A program made the translations under genes and the position numbers. Under the pieces are notes generated by a model. It made no database searches and was not told where the DNA came from. It saw only the letters and a list, made by a program, of their open reading frames with translations. Below are positions 26,001 to 37,300 of a stretch of 64,000 nucleotides of DNA, piece after piece. How positions within the stretch are numbered: the stretch's first letter is position 1; each line of letters opens with the position of its first letter. Origin of the DNA: Caenorhabditis remanei (lineage: Eukaryota; Nematoda; Chromadorea; Rhabditida; Rhabditidae); assembly GCF_010183535.1 (NCBI RefSeq), contig NC_071332.1, forward strand, positions 12,710,001 to 12,774,000. Reading direction: 5' to 3'.

Positions 26001-28028
26001 AAAATGCTCACCTGTGAATATGGCAATGCCGCATAACTCTGCACACTCGTGATGATTCCATTCATTTGAGCATTGACAAGAGCTGTTGTGAAGAGAAGAA
26101 ATGTGAATTTGACGCCGGTGATGTAGTCAACCGAGTGTGGTTTCGAATCGTGGCAAATCGAGGAGCGCTAGAACAAAAAATTATAGATTTTACTATATTG
26201 GCATACAGAACTGAAAATTATAAAAGCTGATTGATTATATAACAGAAACTCGAACAAAATGAAATAAAGTTGGAATTAAATATGGCTTCAAGTTTTACCT
26301 CACTATTCCACGCTTCTCGGAATTCGATACGATCAGTCTGAAAATTTCTTATAACGAAAGCCATTCATTAACTTTTAAATTAAAGGCAAATACTCATTGA
26401 CTACGGTACTCATTGCCTACGGTTACTCATTGACTACGCTGTCTCATTGCCTACTCATACTCATTGCCTACGGTCAGCTCATTGACTACGCTTGGCTCAT
26501 TGCCTACTCTTGCTCATTGCCTACGCTCGGCTCATTGACTCCCTTTTTTTTACTTTATAGCAGAGATTCTGGAACTGGTAATTGGTGAATACCTACACGA
26601 GCCCAAGGAACGTTTCATGAAAGTTTGCAATAACAATGAGGAGTACGCAATTTAGAAACTGATACTAATATCCTGAAGGTCAACTCTCAATGCAGATGTT
26701 TGATGGCGATGTTAGACAGCGTAGTCAATGAGTAACCGTAGGCAATGAGTACCGTAGTCAATGAGTATTTGCCTAAATTAAAAAACATGTATTTTCAGAT
26801 TATTGTCTGGCTTTCTGGTCCCCCAGTTCTTACGATTTTTTGAGGATTCCAAAGAACATCATTCTAATTTAGAATTGAATTGGTCTAGCCGTTTCTCTCT
26901 TCCTCTTTTTCTGTTGTTTTTTGTGTTCTTCAATTGTCTAGACACAACAAACCTCTCTATACGTTTCATCCAATTCTGAAACAATCCCATCGATGGCCGG
27001 TGCTCCTGTTTCATGAATATCGATCGGTGTTTCATCATCGTCATTTTCATCTGGAGCACTTGATGTCGTCACAAGCTTCTTCTTCAGTGGAGTTCCTTCG
27101 TTTGGTTCCTTTGTTGTTCTTCTGTTCGAGTTAGCCGAATGATTGTGTGCACCGGAACGATAGAGGATGATAAAGGCAATGAGAGCGACACAAGTGAACG
27201 TGAAAATGATAAAGAAGAAGATTGAAACAGAGAAATTCGGTGGAAATCTCTCTGCTACTCCATTATCATCACACTTGAAGTTCGATGTTCCTTGAGCCAA
27301 TGAAAGTAAACTTGGCATCAGTGAGCTCAATCCCATTCCAACGAAATAGGCGTTCAGATAAGCGGGATGGAACTGTGCCATGAATGGCATGAATAGCACA
27401 TTCGACATTGCATTGACAATTGCCAATCCGAAAAGTAGAGAATACAGTGGCCATGATCTCGAAGCACCGAACACTTCCGAATAGTTGTTCCAGAAGAAAG
27501 CGAGTCCAAGTTGGCAACAACAGGCAAGTGATAAAAGAGCAATAATGAGAGGAGGTGTTGGGATTGTGAACGATTTTACTCCTTTGTGGAGAATTGTGTA
27601 GATGAGGGGAACGATACACGCGATCTGGAAAAATCAACATTATTTTATTTTATCTACAACTTGACCAATTAAAACTATTTATTAAGAAAAATTGTTCATA
27701 TTTTGCGATAAAATGTTAGAAATTCGGAAAATTTAGAGAGAAAACGGTACATGTAGTTCGATTTTCAATTCTAATAAGGTTCTGATGCGATATGATTTTT
27801 TGAAATACCAATTTTTCATGGATATTTTCATTGATTTTCCATTTTTACATCACTTTTTCATCATCAAAATCGCACCTGCACTACTCCAGCTAAATAACTT
27901 GGCAAATTCCAGTGTTCCGGAAGTTCCGAAGTTAACAGCGGTAACTGCATCCACACACTATTCGTTCCCATCCATGAACTTGACCCGAAAAGAGCAACCA
28001 GAATAAATGTGGTTGCCGAGCATCCCAT
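23047..28028 (-). CDS. rft: Riboflavin transporter, SLC52/RFT family (upstream tandem copy, introns invaded by transposons)
   Basis: Seven exons: 28028-27876, 27624-26953, 26337-26299, 26167-26012, 25965-25762, 25695-25576 and 23142-23047; 479 aa. The first exon (51 codons) and the 204- and 120-bp exons match the other copy in size and phase. Hallmarks are WMGTNSVWMQLPLL, LPEHWNLPSYLAGVVQ, FMAQFHPAYLNAYFVGMGLS and LFWCGVFIQ joined to IGSFVGSAVMFPLVN. The last exon lies 2.4 kb beyond the sixth because a palindromic transposon sits in that intron; a second element sits in the intron before the 39-bp exon. Compared with the neighbour, two introns are absent from the 672-bp exon and the central cytoplasmic loop carries a longer acidic stretch (DENDDDETPIDIHE). 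The ATG follows a TTTACAG acceptor by seven bases, suggesting trans-splicing. It is a plasma-membrane vitamin B2 carrier by family. Confidence 0.92.
23408..23811. mobile_element. Nested hAT-like MITE with GGGCC-rich arms
   Basis: It begins CAGACTTGCAA and ends TTGCAAGTCTG, a perfect 11-bp terminal inverted repeat. It is bounded by a perfect 8-bp duplication CTTTTTAC (23400-23407 and 23812-23819). Eight-base target duplications are the hAT signature. The interior has long runs of GGCCCGG/CCGGGCC next to each end and an AT-rich middle with no gene. It interrupts only the left arm of the palindrome, so it arrived later. Confidence 0.88.
24151..24555. repeat. Direct duplication inside each palindrome arm
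   Basis: An approximately 80-bp block (AACAGGAGAACCTTTTTGAG through CATAAGGGTCCCCCCTTA) occurs at about 24151-24230 and again at 24475-24555. Both copies are mirrored in the right arm. The end of the block is itself a short inverted repeat around TCCC. Confidence 0.7.
26385..26773. mobile_element. Mutator-like MITE with 9-bp target duplication
   Basis: It starts GGCAAATACTCATTGACTAC and ends in the exact complement, with the inverted match extending about 60 bp inwards. It is flanked by a perfect 9-bp repeat TAAATTAAA (26376-26384 and 26774-26782). Nine-base duplications point to the Mutator superfamily. The left part is built from many copies of CTCATTG(A/C)CTACG spaced about 15-19 bp. It sits in an intron of the upstream riboflavin transporter gene and has no coding capacity. 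Confidence 0.85.
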
Positions 28029-28833
28029 GTTTTGCCTGTAAAATTTGTGATTGTTGATGAAAACTAGTCGTTCTGGTATTGACTTGAAGAGAAATAAATC
28101 GCGAATGTTATGAAATGATAATCTTACGTCATTTGTTGACTTGAGCTTTGCATTGAAAAAGATAAACTTCGGAAAATAAATATAATTGAAAAATAATGCA
28201 AGCGCGCCCCATCGCGCTCCCCGACTTTTTAGAGGGCGTTTGAATTGGAGTATCGCTACAAAAGTAGGTATCTCTATATAGACTGCTGGAGACGTCTTGA
28301 CTAATTCTATCAGTTTTCATTGTCAAAACTACTAAAAAATCCATCTAGATCGAGAAAAATACTGTTGAAAAAGAGTGTGACGTATATTTATTTTGTAAAC
28401 GTTGCCGGTGAAGGAGTTTTCAACCCATCAATACAGTCATAACTGATAACAGACTCTTATCAGTTTCAGATTGATTTCCAATACATCAAGGTCCCTTTGA
28501 AGAAGAGAATAAGAATTTGAATTTTTTATTGCATTGAGAAAAAAAGAACATGAAGTATTGAGGCAATCACATGGCACGCGAACCCATGAAGAGGAAAAGA
28601 CAGGAAGAAAATTGAGATTAAATTGAAAAAATTAATTTAGCAAGAAGAATTAATAATAAAATAGAATTCTCCTTGCTCAGAAAAAGGATGACTCGTATTA
28701 GTAATACATGTAGTTCAGACAAGAATAAGAAATGTCGAAATAAGTACATTTTGGCTGAAAAAGAAGTTGAACCGGTAAGAAGATGGTATAAAAAGGTGTT
28801 TCAGAATAACGATGACTTGGAAATTTGTAGATC
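28029..28833. other. Spacer between riboflavin transporter start and GPCR stop
   Basis: It holds the transporter promoter, the inverted GATA pair and the 3' flank of the GPCR gene. No exon is seen; a plus-strand frame at 28673-28867 mostly overlaps the GPCR last exon and its flank. Confidence 0.5.
28442..28464. promoter_or_regulatory. Inverted pair of GATA sites upstream of riboflavin transporter
   Basis: ACTGATAA at 28442-28449 and its exact complement TTATCAGT at 28457-28464, separated by seven bases, about 415 bp upstream of the transporter ATG. The form matches the intestinal GATA consensus. It lies in the roughly 800-bp spacer between the transporter and the 3' end of the next gene. Confidence 0.45.
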
Positions 28834-31397
28834 TTATTTCCTTCCAGGCAACGCAAAGACTCCATAAATAATCGGATTGACTACTGTATTCACACAAATT
28901 GCAGCATTCAGAAAACTCAAGAAATGTCGTAATTCTTCCATAATTGGCATTCCAAATAGATTGAGGACAGTGAACAGATTATAAGGACTCCAAATACATA
29001 AATAGGCGACAATGATGAGAGCAGCTTGTCGTTTTGCATGTTGTTTTGCTCTATGAATAGTGGTAACTGCCATTGCTCCGAACTTTGTTCCTCCTCCATT
29101 TGAACATCTTGATCTGAACGATCCTTGACGAGTTGGATGAGACTGATGAGACTCAAAATCATAGGATGAAGAGGATCGAAGTGCAAATGATTCTTCTTGA
29201 GTGAGTAAATATGTTGACCTAGTTGGAGATCTCGTTGTAGTTGATTGAGTATCATCCAGTGTCAAATCAGATGACTTTACTCGAAAATTGAAGCAAGACG
29301 TGGAGGATTTGTCTGGAAAATTCTTATGCTGATTTAGCCAATTTATGTTTCTCAAAGTAGAACTAACCTTGCTTGAGATGCCCTTGAAGAATGAGTAACA
29401 CTACTATGTAGCTTCCGACAATAACGATACATGGAATCCAGAAGACAAATAGAAAATGATTGATTGCATACATCTTTTCCCATCGTTCCATTGTTGATGC
29501 CTCTGCGTCTATCTCTTCACGACGAGCATCTGTTGTCATTGGGTCTTGGTATTCGATACGTTTCTCGTGAAGGAAAATCATGAAGATTGTCGCACATTGC
29601 CTGAAAATAAGAATGTTGAACTAGAATATATTTGAAATAAGTTCATTTGAACTAGAATATATTTGAAATAAGTTCATTAGCCACATAATTCCATATTACT
29701 GATTCCCAAACTAATTATTTTTTGAAGGAATCCAGCCAACACTAGACAAGAAATAACTCACTTGAAATCAATTTTCTCATATGGACTCGTCGTCGTGAAC
29801 ACCACAGCCTGCGGAAGAGACAACAAAAATGCGAGAATCCATCCACATCCCAATAGGTTCCGACATCTGATGTATGCTTTTCGATGGGCGTTGAGTGAAC
29901 TGATGTTGTACGCACCGAATACTCGGTCAATTGCAATGCAAGCAATGACAAATGAATTGAGATAAAATGAGAATGTGGAGAAGAAAGCGCACGCTCTGCA
30001 CAGGAATTCTCCACCGTACCATTGATATGTGATCAGCCAAATGATTTGTTTAGGTACATAGAGGAATAGAGTCATCAGATCTGCTAGATTCAGAGTTATC
30101 CGAAGAAGGAGTATTTGACTTTTTGCTTTATGTGTTCTGGAGAAGGCACGAAGAGACTTTGAGAGGGCCATCAGGTTTAGGGGTCCACCGATGAAGAAGA
30201 CTATCACGTAGATGCATACTTCGATCTGAAAATGAGAGATTATTCAAAAATTTGGATGGATTTTTGACACTTTCAGGCACTTTTAAAGTAGGTCTGATAC
30301 TGTAAAACTCAACGGGACCGCCTATATTTCCTCAAAACTTACCACAGTGGAAGCAGTTATCTCCGCTTCATAATTTCCCACTGGAATCATAGGGAACGCG
30401 AAAACGAGTATGACTAGAATAAACAAAAATGATCCGATAAATAAAAAATTGCTGCTGCCGAAAATAATAGGCGGTCCTCGCTTCTTCCTCCTCCGCCTAC
30501 CTCTCCATCCCCTTGCGTCAGATAGAATCTACTCAAATAACATCAAATCAAGCCAATTTACGGTAACGGAATATGAAAATCTGTTTTTTTGTTCATTCGT
30601 GACGACTGGGTAAAGAGAAAAAAATCTACTTTTTTCTTTTGTTTTTGAGAAAAAGTTCTTAATCAGAAAGAAAGAGGTCAGGAAATTGGATTAACAAGGT
30701 TGGATATCTTGTGGTCTGATCTGAATTTAATTTTGGCTAGACGGCTTGTTTTTTCTCTCAAGAACATCAAAATCTCAAATTGAATTCCAGAGGTCGGAGA
30801 AATCAGGCTGATACCCATTTGTCCCTTAGAAATCTGAACGACTTCATCTAGACCAATCAGTCCAAAAAAAAGTTTCACGAAACGTCACTCAACCGTTTAG
30901 AAAACTCCGGAAATCCGGGATTACAAATGAGAAACACATTCATATTTTACGAATTCCATTTCTGAACTCTGAGTTCATCAGAAATTCACGATTTCTATAA
31001 TTTTCCTGAATTCTCGTCTCTCGAATGACACGTAACACTTTGTTGTTTTCATCTAATAGTAAGAGTTCTCTTCTTTCCGGAATGAATTATCCTCGAAAAA
31101 ACTGAACAATTTTCAAGATCCGCCTACTCATATTTCGAGAAAACATGATTAAGACTCTGAGCTAATAAGGGAAATCCGTTCGAAAAAAGCGGGTAAGACG
31201 CGCCAGACAGCACAAAAATGGCTTCTCTGAATATCGAAACTCAATATCTTAAGACATATAATTTTAGGTTTTCAGATTTCCTTGCTTCCAAAATAACTCA
31301 CCTTTATCCTCAGAATTTCGGAAATTTCTTCGGCTTCTTTGAGGGCATTTGCTTCTTGGAGCTCTTGTAGCGTCAGGTTTTCATTGGAATAGCTCAT
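28834..31397 (-). CDS. Rhodopsin-family peptide GPCR (GnRH/AKH/vasopressin-receptor-like)
   Basis: Four exons: 31397-31302, 30225-29762, 29600-29368 and 29312-28834; 423 aa with all phases closing. The short N-terminus contains an N-glycosylation site (NLT). TM1 is about residues 33-53; TM2 has NLADLM; Cys108 lies just before TM3; TM3 ends IDRV in place of DRY; TM6 has CIWSPYN; TM7 has NPIIYG near the C-terminus. The third cytoplasmic loop is long and Ser/Arg-rich (fourth exon). TM6 and TM7 resemble the GnRH/AKH/oxytocin-type receptors that are expanded in nematodes (gnrr-type), so a neuropeptide ligand is inferred; the exact receptor is not identified. The start ATG follows a TTTTCAG acceptor by four bases. 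The first intron is over 1 kb and could hold regulatory sequence. Confidence 0.85.
29617..29678. repeat. Tandem 31-bp duplication in GPCR intron
   Basis: TGAACTAGAATATATTTGAA with its following bases is present twice in tandem, the second copy starting at 29648. It lies in the intron between the second and third coding exons and looks like a recent slippage or unequal-exchange product. Confidence 0.8.
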
Positions 31398-34300
31398 CAA
31401 ACTGAAAATTCGGAAGGTATTGAAGATATAGAAAATGAAAAAGAGAATTTACGACGACGTTCAGACAAGAGAGAGGGGAGGCTGGTCTAACTTTTCGGAA
31501 GCTGAACTAGGAAACTTCTGAACGGTAAACCCAGTCCCTCTAATCGAGAGTCCAAAGAATACAAATTATTCCACAAAAAAGACAATGGGATAGGTGTGTG
31601 GGGGAGTAGAATTGTTGGGTGTAATCAACTTAACGAGTGTGCGAAAAGACTCTTCTCTCACTACTTCTTCTTCAGTCTATTCTATTCTAAATTGCGTCAC
31701 ACATCTTCAGAATAAGAATAGAGAGGCAAGGAAGAAAAGTTCTCTTTTCTTGTGTGCAAGAAGAAATTGATGATGTTGGTGTTGGTAGAAAAAGAATACG
31801 GGAAGTGAGGAGAGAAGAGTATGCAAATCGCAAAATGGGCGGGGTCTTAGGAGTAAGAAAGGGGCGGAGTCTAGGACTGATGACGGACAGGTGTACTCGG
31901 TAGACAGAAACTAGTGGTTTAAGGAACTCCACAATGTTTAATAGATCAAAGAATTAGAGAGAAAGTGGCTGAAAGAATACGGTATTCATCAATCAAATTT
32001 GACTAAAAAGTTGTTGGAATCAGGATGAAAAAGACAGAATAAAAAAGAAAGAACTTGATTCAAATATGATTAACTTTTGTTCTTTCAATCAAAACAAAAC
32101 ATAAAAATTAATTTTTGAAGGGGAAATCAAAAATCTATGGAACTTACCTGGAACCAGAAAATCTGGATTTCGGTTCAATTGAAAATGGGAAAACTTGAAT
32201 CGCGTCTCAAGATTTTCATAAAAAGAAGCCGATATTCGTTCGACGGAATAGTTCGTTTCCGACATCAAAATTCAAGATTCATTCTCACGGAGTATGCTAA
32301 TATTTCATACACATTTGAAAAGTGCTTCTGTTTCTATGTCAACTTTCCCAAAAAAGAAACTCTTTGTGTTTCGATTCCGAAGTCTGAAGTGTAATGTTTT
32401 CTGCTCTCGCTCTCTCAAATATTCTGCAATTTTTACTAGTTTTTAGTGGTTTTCTTTCTTCCAAAAAAGTTATCCTTTGTTCTCATTCTACGTGCTTTTT
32501 TCTACTTTTCAGTTGCTTACAACCTAATTAGAAACAACAAAAAACGAGTAAAGTTTCTCAGTACATTTCCTGTATATTCTTGAATATTTCATCGAATGAG
32601 TGGGAATTCCTGTTACTTTACTTGATCACAAATCGTGAATAAGGAATTTAGAAGTGACGAGAAAAAAACAATATAAAATGGGCTATTTATATATTTTAGA
32701 CGAAAAAACGAGAAAATTAGGTCATGAAGGAGAGTAAATAATTAGGGGACCTTTTGTCAGAATTCGTTATTTTTCGGGTCAACCAGAACATGATCAAGGA
32801 AACCGAAATACGACGAAAACGAATTGAAACCGATGGTCCGAAACGCGGACAGCACACATTAGGAAAACCACTTGAGACTTTCAATGAGTTCTTTTCTATT
32901 TGTCAGTTGACATGGGAACAACGACACTTTTTCGGCAAATTTGAGAAATGACGATTTCCGTTTTTTGGTGTTTTTGGTGTACGCTGAAGACTGCAAATCT
33001 TGAAACGACCTATATGAGTTAGGGACATTTGGGAACTGAGATAAGTTTCTGCCTAAAACTGTAAGATAACACATTTCTTCGTTTACAAAACGTCTTCATT
33101 CCAACCGAAACTCAACTAGTCAGAACCTTTAAACTGAAAATCACACGATGATGTCAATGTGGTGGGAACATGGAAACGGATAATTTCGTTTTGATAATTG
33201 TCACGTTTGGATCAGCAGGTGATTTCAGAGGGAAATTATGAAAAAGGGTATCACTCTCACGAGATTCTGCTGGGGAAAGGGTACGGGAAAATTGGGAGAA
33301 TAAAGATTAAAGGAAAACCAAGACAAATATAGAAAAATAAGGAAGTGATAGGGACAGAGGTGGGATTGAAAGTACGAAAAAACAAGAATCCAGAAGAGAA
33401 AAGATGGATTCATTCAAAAGGGCACACTGAGAATAGAGATCGCTTGTATGGGTCAGACAAATGTGTTTAATGGCTTTGAAATCCTCTTATAAAGATTTTG
33501 ACTTTAAATTTCAGCTTTCAGCTTTTCAAGGATTTCGCGATGAGTGTCAAAAATAAGTCATAATGATTTCATACTTCTCTCAGAACATCTTTCTGAAACT
33601 ATGACAATGCTGGAGACAGAAAGCTCAAAAGATTACACTCTGACAAGATGACGTGGCGGAGAAACATCTTAAAAGAAATCAAGAACTCAAATATTCTCTG
33701 TTTGTCTCTCTCACCAACTGACTCATCTAATGCACATTGTTCTCCACTTTTTCTCTGTTTTTAACGCACTCAGCTAGATTAGGTCACATATTAGTTGGCC
33801 AAAGAGCCCCCCATTATACCGGGGACAGGTGAGAATTCTCTGTATGATCTTCAAATAAAAAACTTCCTCCAATTCTAAATGAATAACCAACTTTGTTATT
33901 TTATTCCGTAGCGGAAAGAAAACATAAAAAACGAAAATAATAATCAAACATCGAATAAATTTTCGTTTCGCTTGCATCATCATTGTTATCGTTGCGCCGA
34001 GTGAACGAGACTCGGAATACATAATTGATGGGCTTAGAGGAGAAATGGAATCTTGAATCCGAGTGGGATGAAGGTTTTTTATTTGGAGAACAAGGATCTA
34101 CGTGCTCTGATTTAGATTTAGTGAAGGCATTTAGTGGGAGAACTAGATCAAAAAACTAGATACGATTTCATGTTGATACCTAATGTGACATGGTTTCGAA
34201 TCTTTGTGAACTCCAAGAGTTTATCTTTTACGGTTTTACAAGTACCGTAATCTAAAGAAATGATTCATCACAAAAATATAGATACCTTTCAAAAGGATTT

Positions 34301-37300
34301 CGGTGGATCGCTATCGTAGGAACCTTGGAAAAAGAGAAAAATATCCAAAAATACAAGAAACCAGGAGCGGAAATACATATTTTCCACCTAAATGATAATT
34401 TTTGTTTTCGAAAAACAGAAAAACAAAACTAGAAAAACGTAAAACAAGAGACAGACTCTAAACAATTTTCGAATTTTCGTGTGGGAGTAATCTTCGACGT
34501 CTTGACGAAAATGGGATTACAGAGAATGACTGTTTTTGCAGAAGAGGAAAAAAAAACTCTAGGAAGCTGCAGAAAAACATGAGTTTTTTGTTCAAGTTCT
34601 AGAATTCTCCAGTAGGATTATTGCTGGGTTTTAGTACTTTCGAGAAGAATGTACTCTGCATAAGTAATGATTTCCTGATGTCATTGGTGCTGGTTTCTTT
34701 TGAAGTTTGGGAAAGTGAATTCTCCAAGAAACTGTGGGATGGGACCATTCATTATGATTCATATGAACCCGGACCCAGGGAGCATTCTAAATACTAGTTA
34801 ATTGAATTAATCAACCAACATAAAAATACATTCTTCCGAAAAAAATGTGGGTGCAGATAATTGAGTTTAAGATCTGAGTAAACTACACATAATATTAATT
34901 GACTGGAAAACGGCGTGTCGAGTTTTGAGAATACAGCTGATAACTGGAACAACACTGTCAAGTGATCTAGAATTTCGTTTATATGTGATATTTTTATACA
35001 GAAGGAGTATGGGGACTAGAATTACCTAGGTCACACCTCTCCTTCTACGTGACATTTTCAGAGTCACGAGCTCCTCATTTCAGATATCTACGTAGTGTTT
35101 TGTGGGTAAAATAAGGAGAAATAAGGGGAGAATAGAAAGGAAAGCTTAATGAGAGACGTCGCCGGCTATGAAAATAAAAATAAAAACAACAATCGCGCGA
35201 GGGTCCCTTTCACTTCATTTCAGAAGACACGTTTTCTCGGTAAAACGAGTCATCTAATGGTATGCACTCTGTTATGAGTTAGTTCTCGGAACATTCAGGG
35301 ATGGAGAATCATCGAGAATAAATATATTGTTTTGACTTTTAGCTGGAAATTGAATTCACCTCTTTCTCTCTCCCTCTATGTGCAAAGTTCAAAACACGTA
35401 TACATTCATCACCGTGTTTTTTCAGAAACTTCCTTCGTACTTTAAAATTTAAAATACACTTTCTCCTGGAACTAAAATGTAAATGACACTTGCATATATA
35501 AATCGTCGGCGAGAAGAAAAAAAAAACGTACTACGTATGTTTTGTCCTTCTGATGTAAATGTCCGGGTAGCCAAGGCGTCCATTTTGCGGAGAATAAATG
35601 GGATGGAGTAGAGGGGGAAAATGAACATGACAAGTGTATTTGGTTCTGCTATAATGTGACTGTCTTAGGGATGATGAAAATACTGGAGCGTGTTTTCTAG
35701 ATTACTGTAAGATACTTATTCGGTCCCAGAAGAAATAAATATTTTAAAAGTCACGAACACAAATACTGCAGAATGTTTTTCGCTCGTTTCCCATGCAAAT
35801 TTCCAAAAAGAACCGGAATAAAAACCAAATGCAGAGTGCACATTTCCCTTCCTTTTCCCATTTTCTTTTCTTTTTCAGGCTGTTCGTTTGCTTCTTAAGA
35901 GTGTCCAGTGGCTAATACAAATGCATCCAATTTCCTTGTTCTCCGCGTGTTTTTGTGCTCTCGGGAACATGAAAGAACGTGTTCCTTCTAGGATTCAATT
36001 ATATATTTTAGAGACTTTTGAGTTCATTTTATGACTGGTAATTGAATGAACAGGTCAAGGATAATAAGTCACAATTTAATTTGCCAGAACTCTTTAATTT
36101 GAACAGAATTTACGAATAATTTGAGCCTACACTTCAACTTATCTCTAACTCTTCCAGACATGCTGATGGTCTAGTCAGAAAAAAGGGAAGATTTTAGTAG
36201 GAGAGATGACTAAATGACCAGGAACACCTACATCTTTAGTTGTTGAATTTTTGGATTCACAGAGGGGGTAGAGGTAGACAGTATATTGAAATAGAGACGG
36301 AATTGTAGACGTTTTGTCACAATGAGAGACTGATTTGGAAGGGCATTTCAAGGCGAGACTTACGTGTTTTGTTTGTTAGTGGGAGGGGGTTTAGATGTTT
36401 AGAATACAAAAATGAGTGGAACGGGAAAAGTGGAACGAGTATTGAGAACGGAGCGAAGTTTGAGGGATCAAAAAAATGTCGAAGAGTGAGAGCTCGAAGT
36501 TTAAATTCATGAAAAAACACGTGTCATGTACAGCTCATAAAATCTAAAATTCTCAGATTCTGCAGAAAATTAACTAGTCATCTGTCTTGCTCAAATTCTC
36601 AATATTCCTGCTGAAATTATAGCTTCCCACATAAATAATTCGTAGTTAAAACTGAAAACAGAGGAAAACAGAACGTTTATGAAAAACTCATTGATGTTCC
36701 TAGAATATTTTCAGACAATTTTTTCAGAAAAATCATAAATTTATTAGTAAGGCTTCTAGACAAGAATTCTAGAACATTTCAATGCAAGTTCAGATGAAAC
36801 CTTGAGAAATGATGTATATTGAATACGGCTTCGTAATTTTTCAAACGATAAAAATGGCGATGGAACAGGAATAAGTAAATTTTGGAATGTTAACTCAAAC
36901 AAAGAACTGAAAAAAGTTCAGTCGAAAACTGGATGGCTAATGTAAATTTTTGTCTAGATTAATATGATAATATGCTCAGTCACTACATGAAATTTCTTCT
37001 CCCACCAAATCTGGATAATCTGTACCGGAAATCGAACAACTAGCGGATTAGTGACGAGGATGAAAAGTGAAAAATTAGAAGAAGGCGTTCAGTTTTTCGT
37101 CAGTTTATCTTTATGACAAAACCATCTTTTTCTAAGTTTTTTGTTCTGAGTTTTGAGTTCCCAAGTACCCGAAGCTTAGGCTAATCTTCAGTCTAAAGCA
37201 GAAAAGAAACGGAACAAGAGGATGACAAGCTCATATTACAAACATGAGAGATTTGAAGGGAACAAGAAATGAAAAAAGAAAGAAAAGTGAGTTTTAACTT

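Noticed and set aside
30343..30413. Hydrophobic minus-strand frame (ILVFAFPMIPVGNYEAEITA) between GPCR exons 1 and 2 with splice-like borders
   Set aside because: Its entry phase does not fit the first exon, whereas exon 1 joins exon 2 directly in phase 0.
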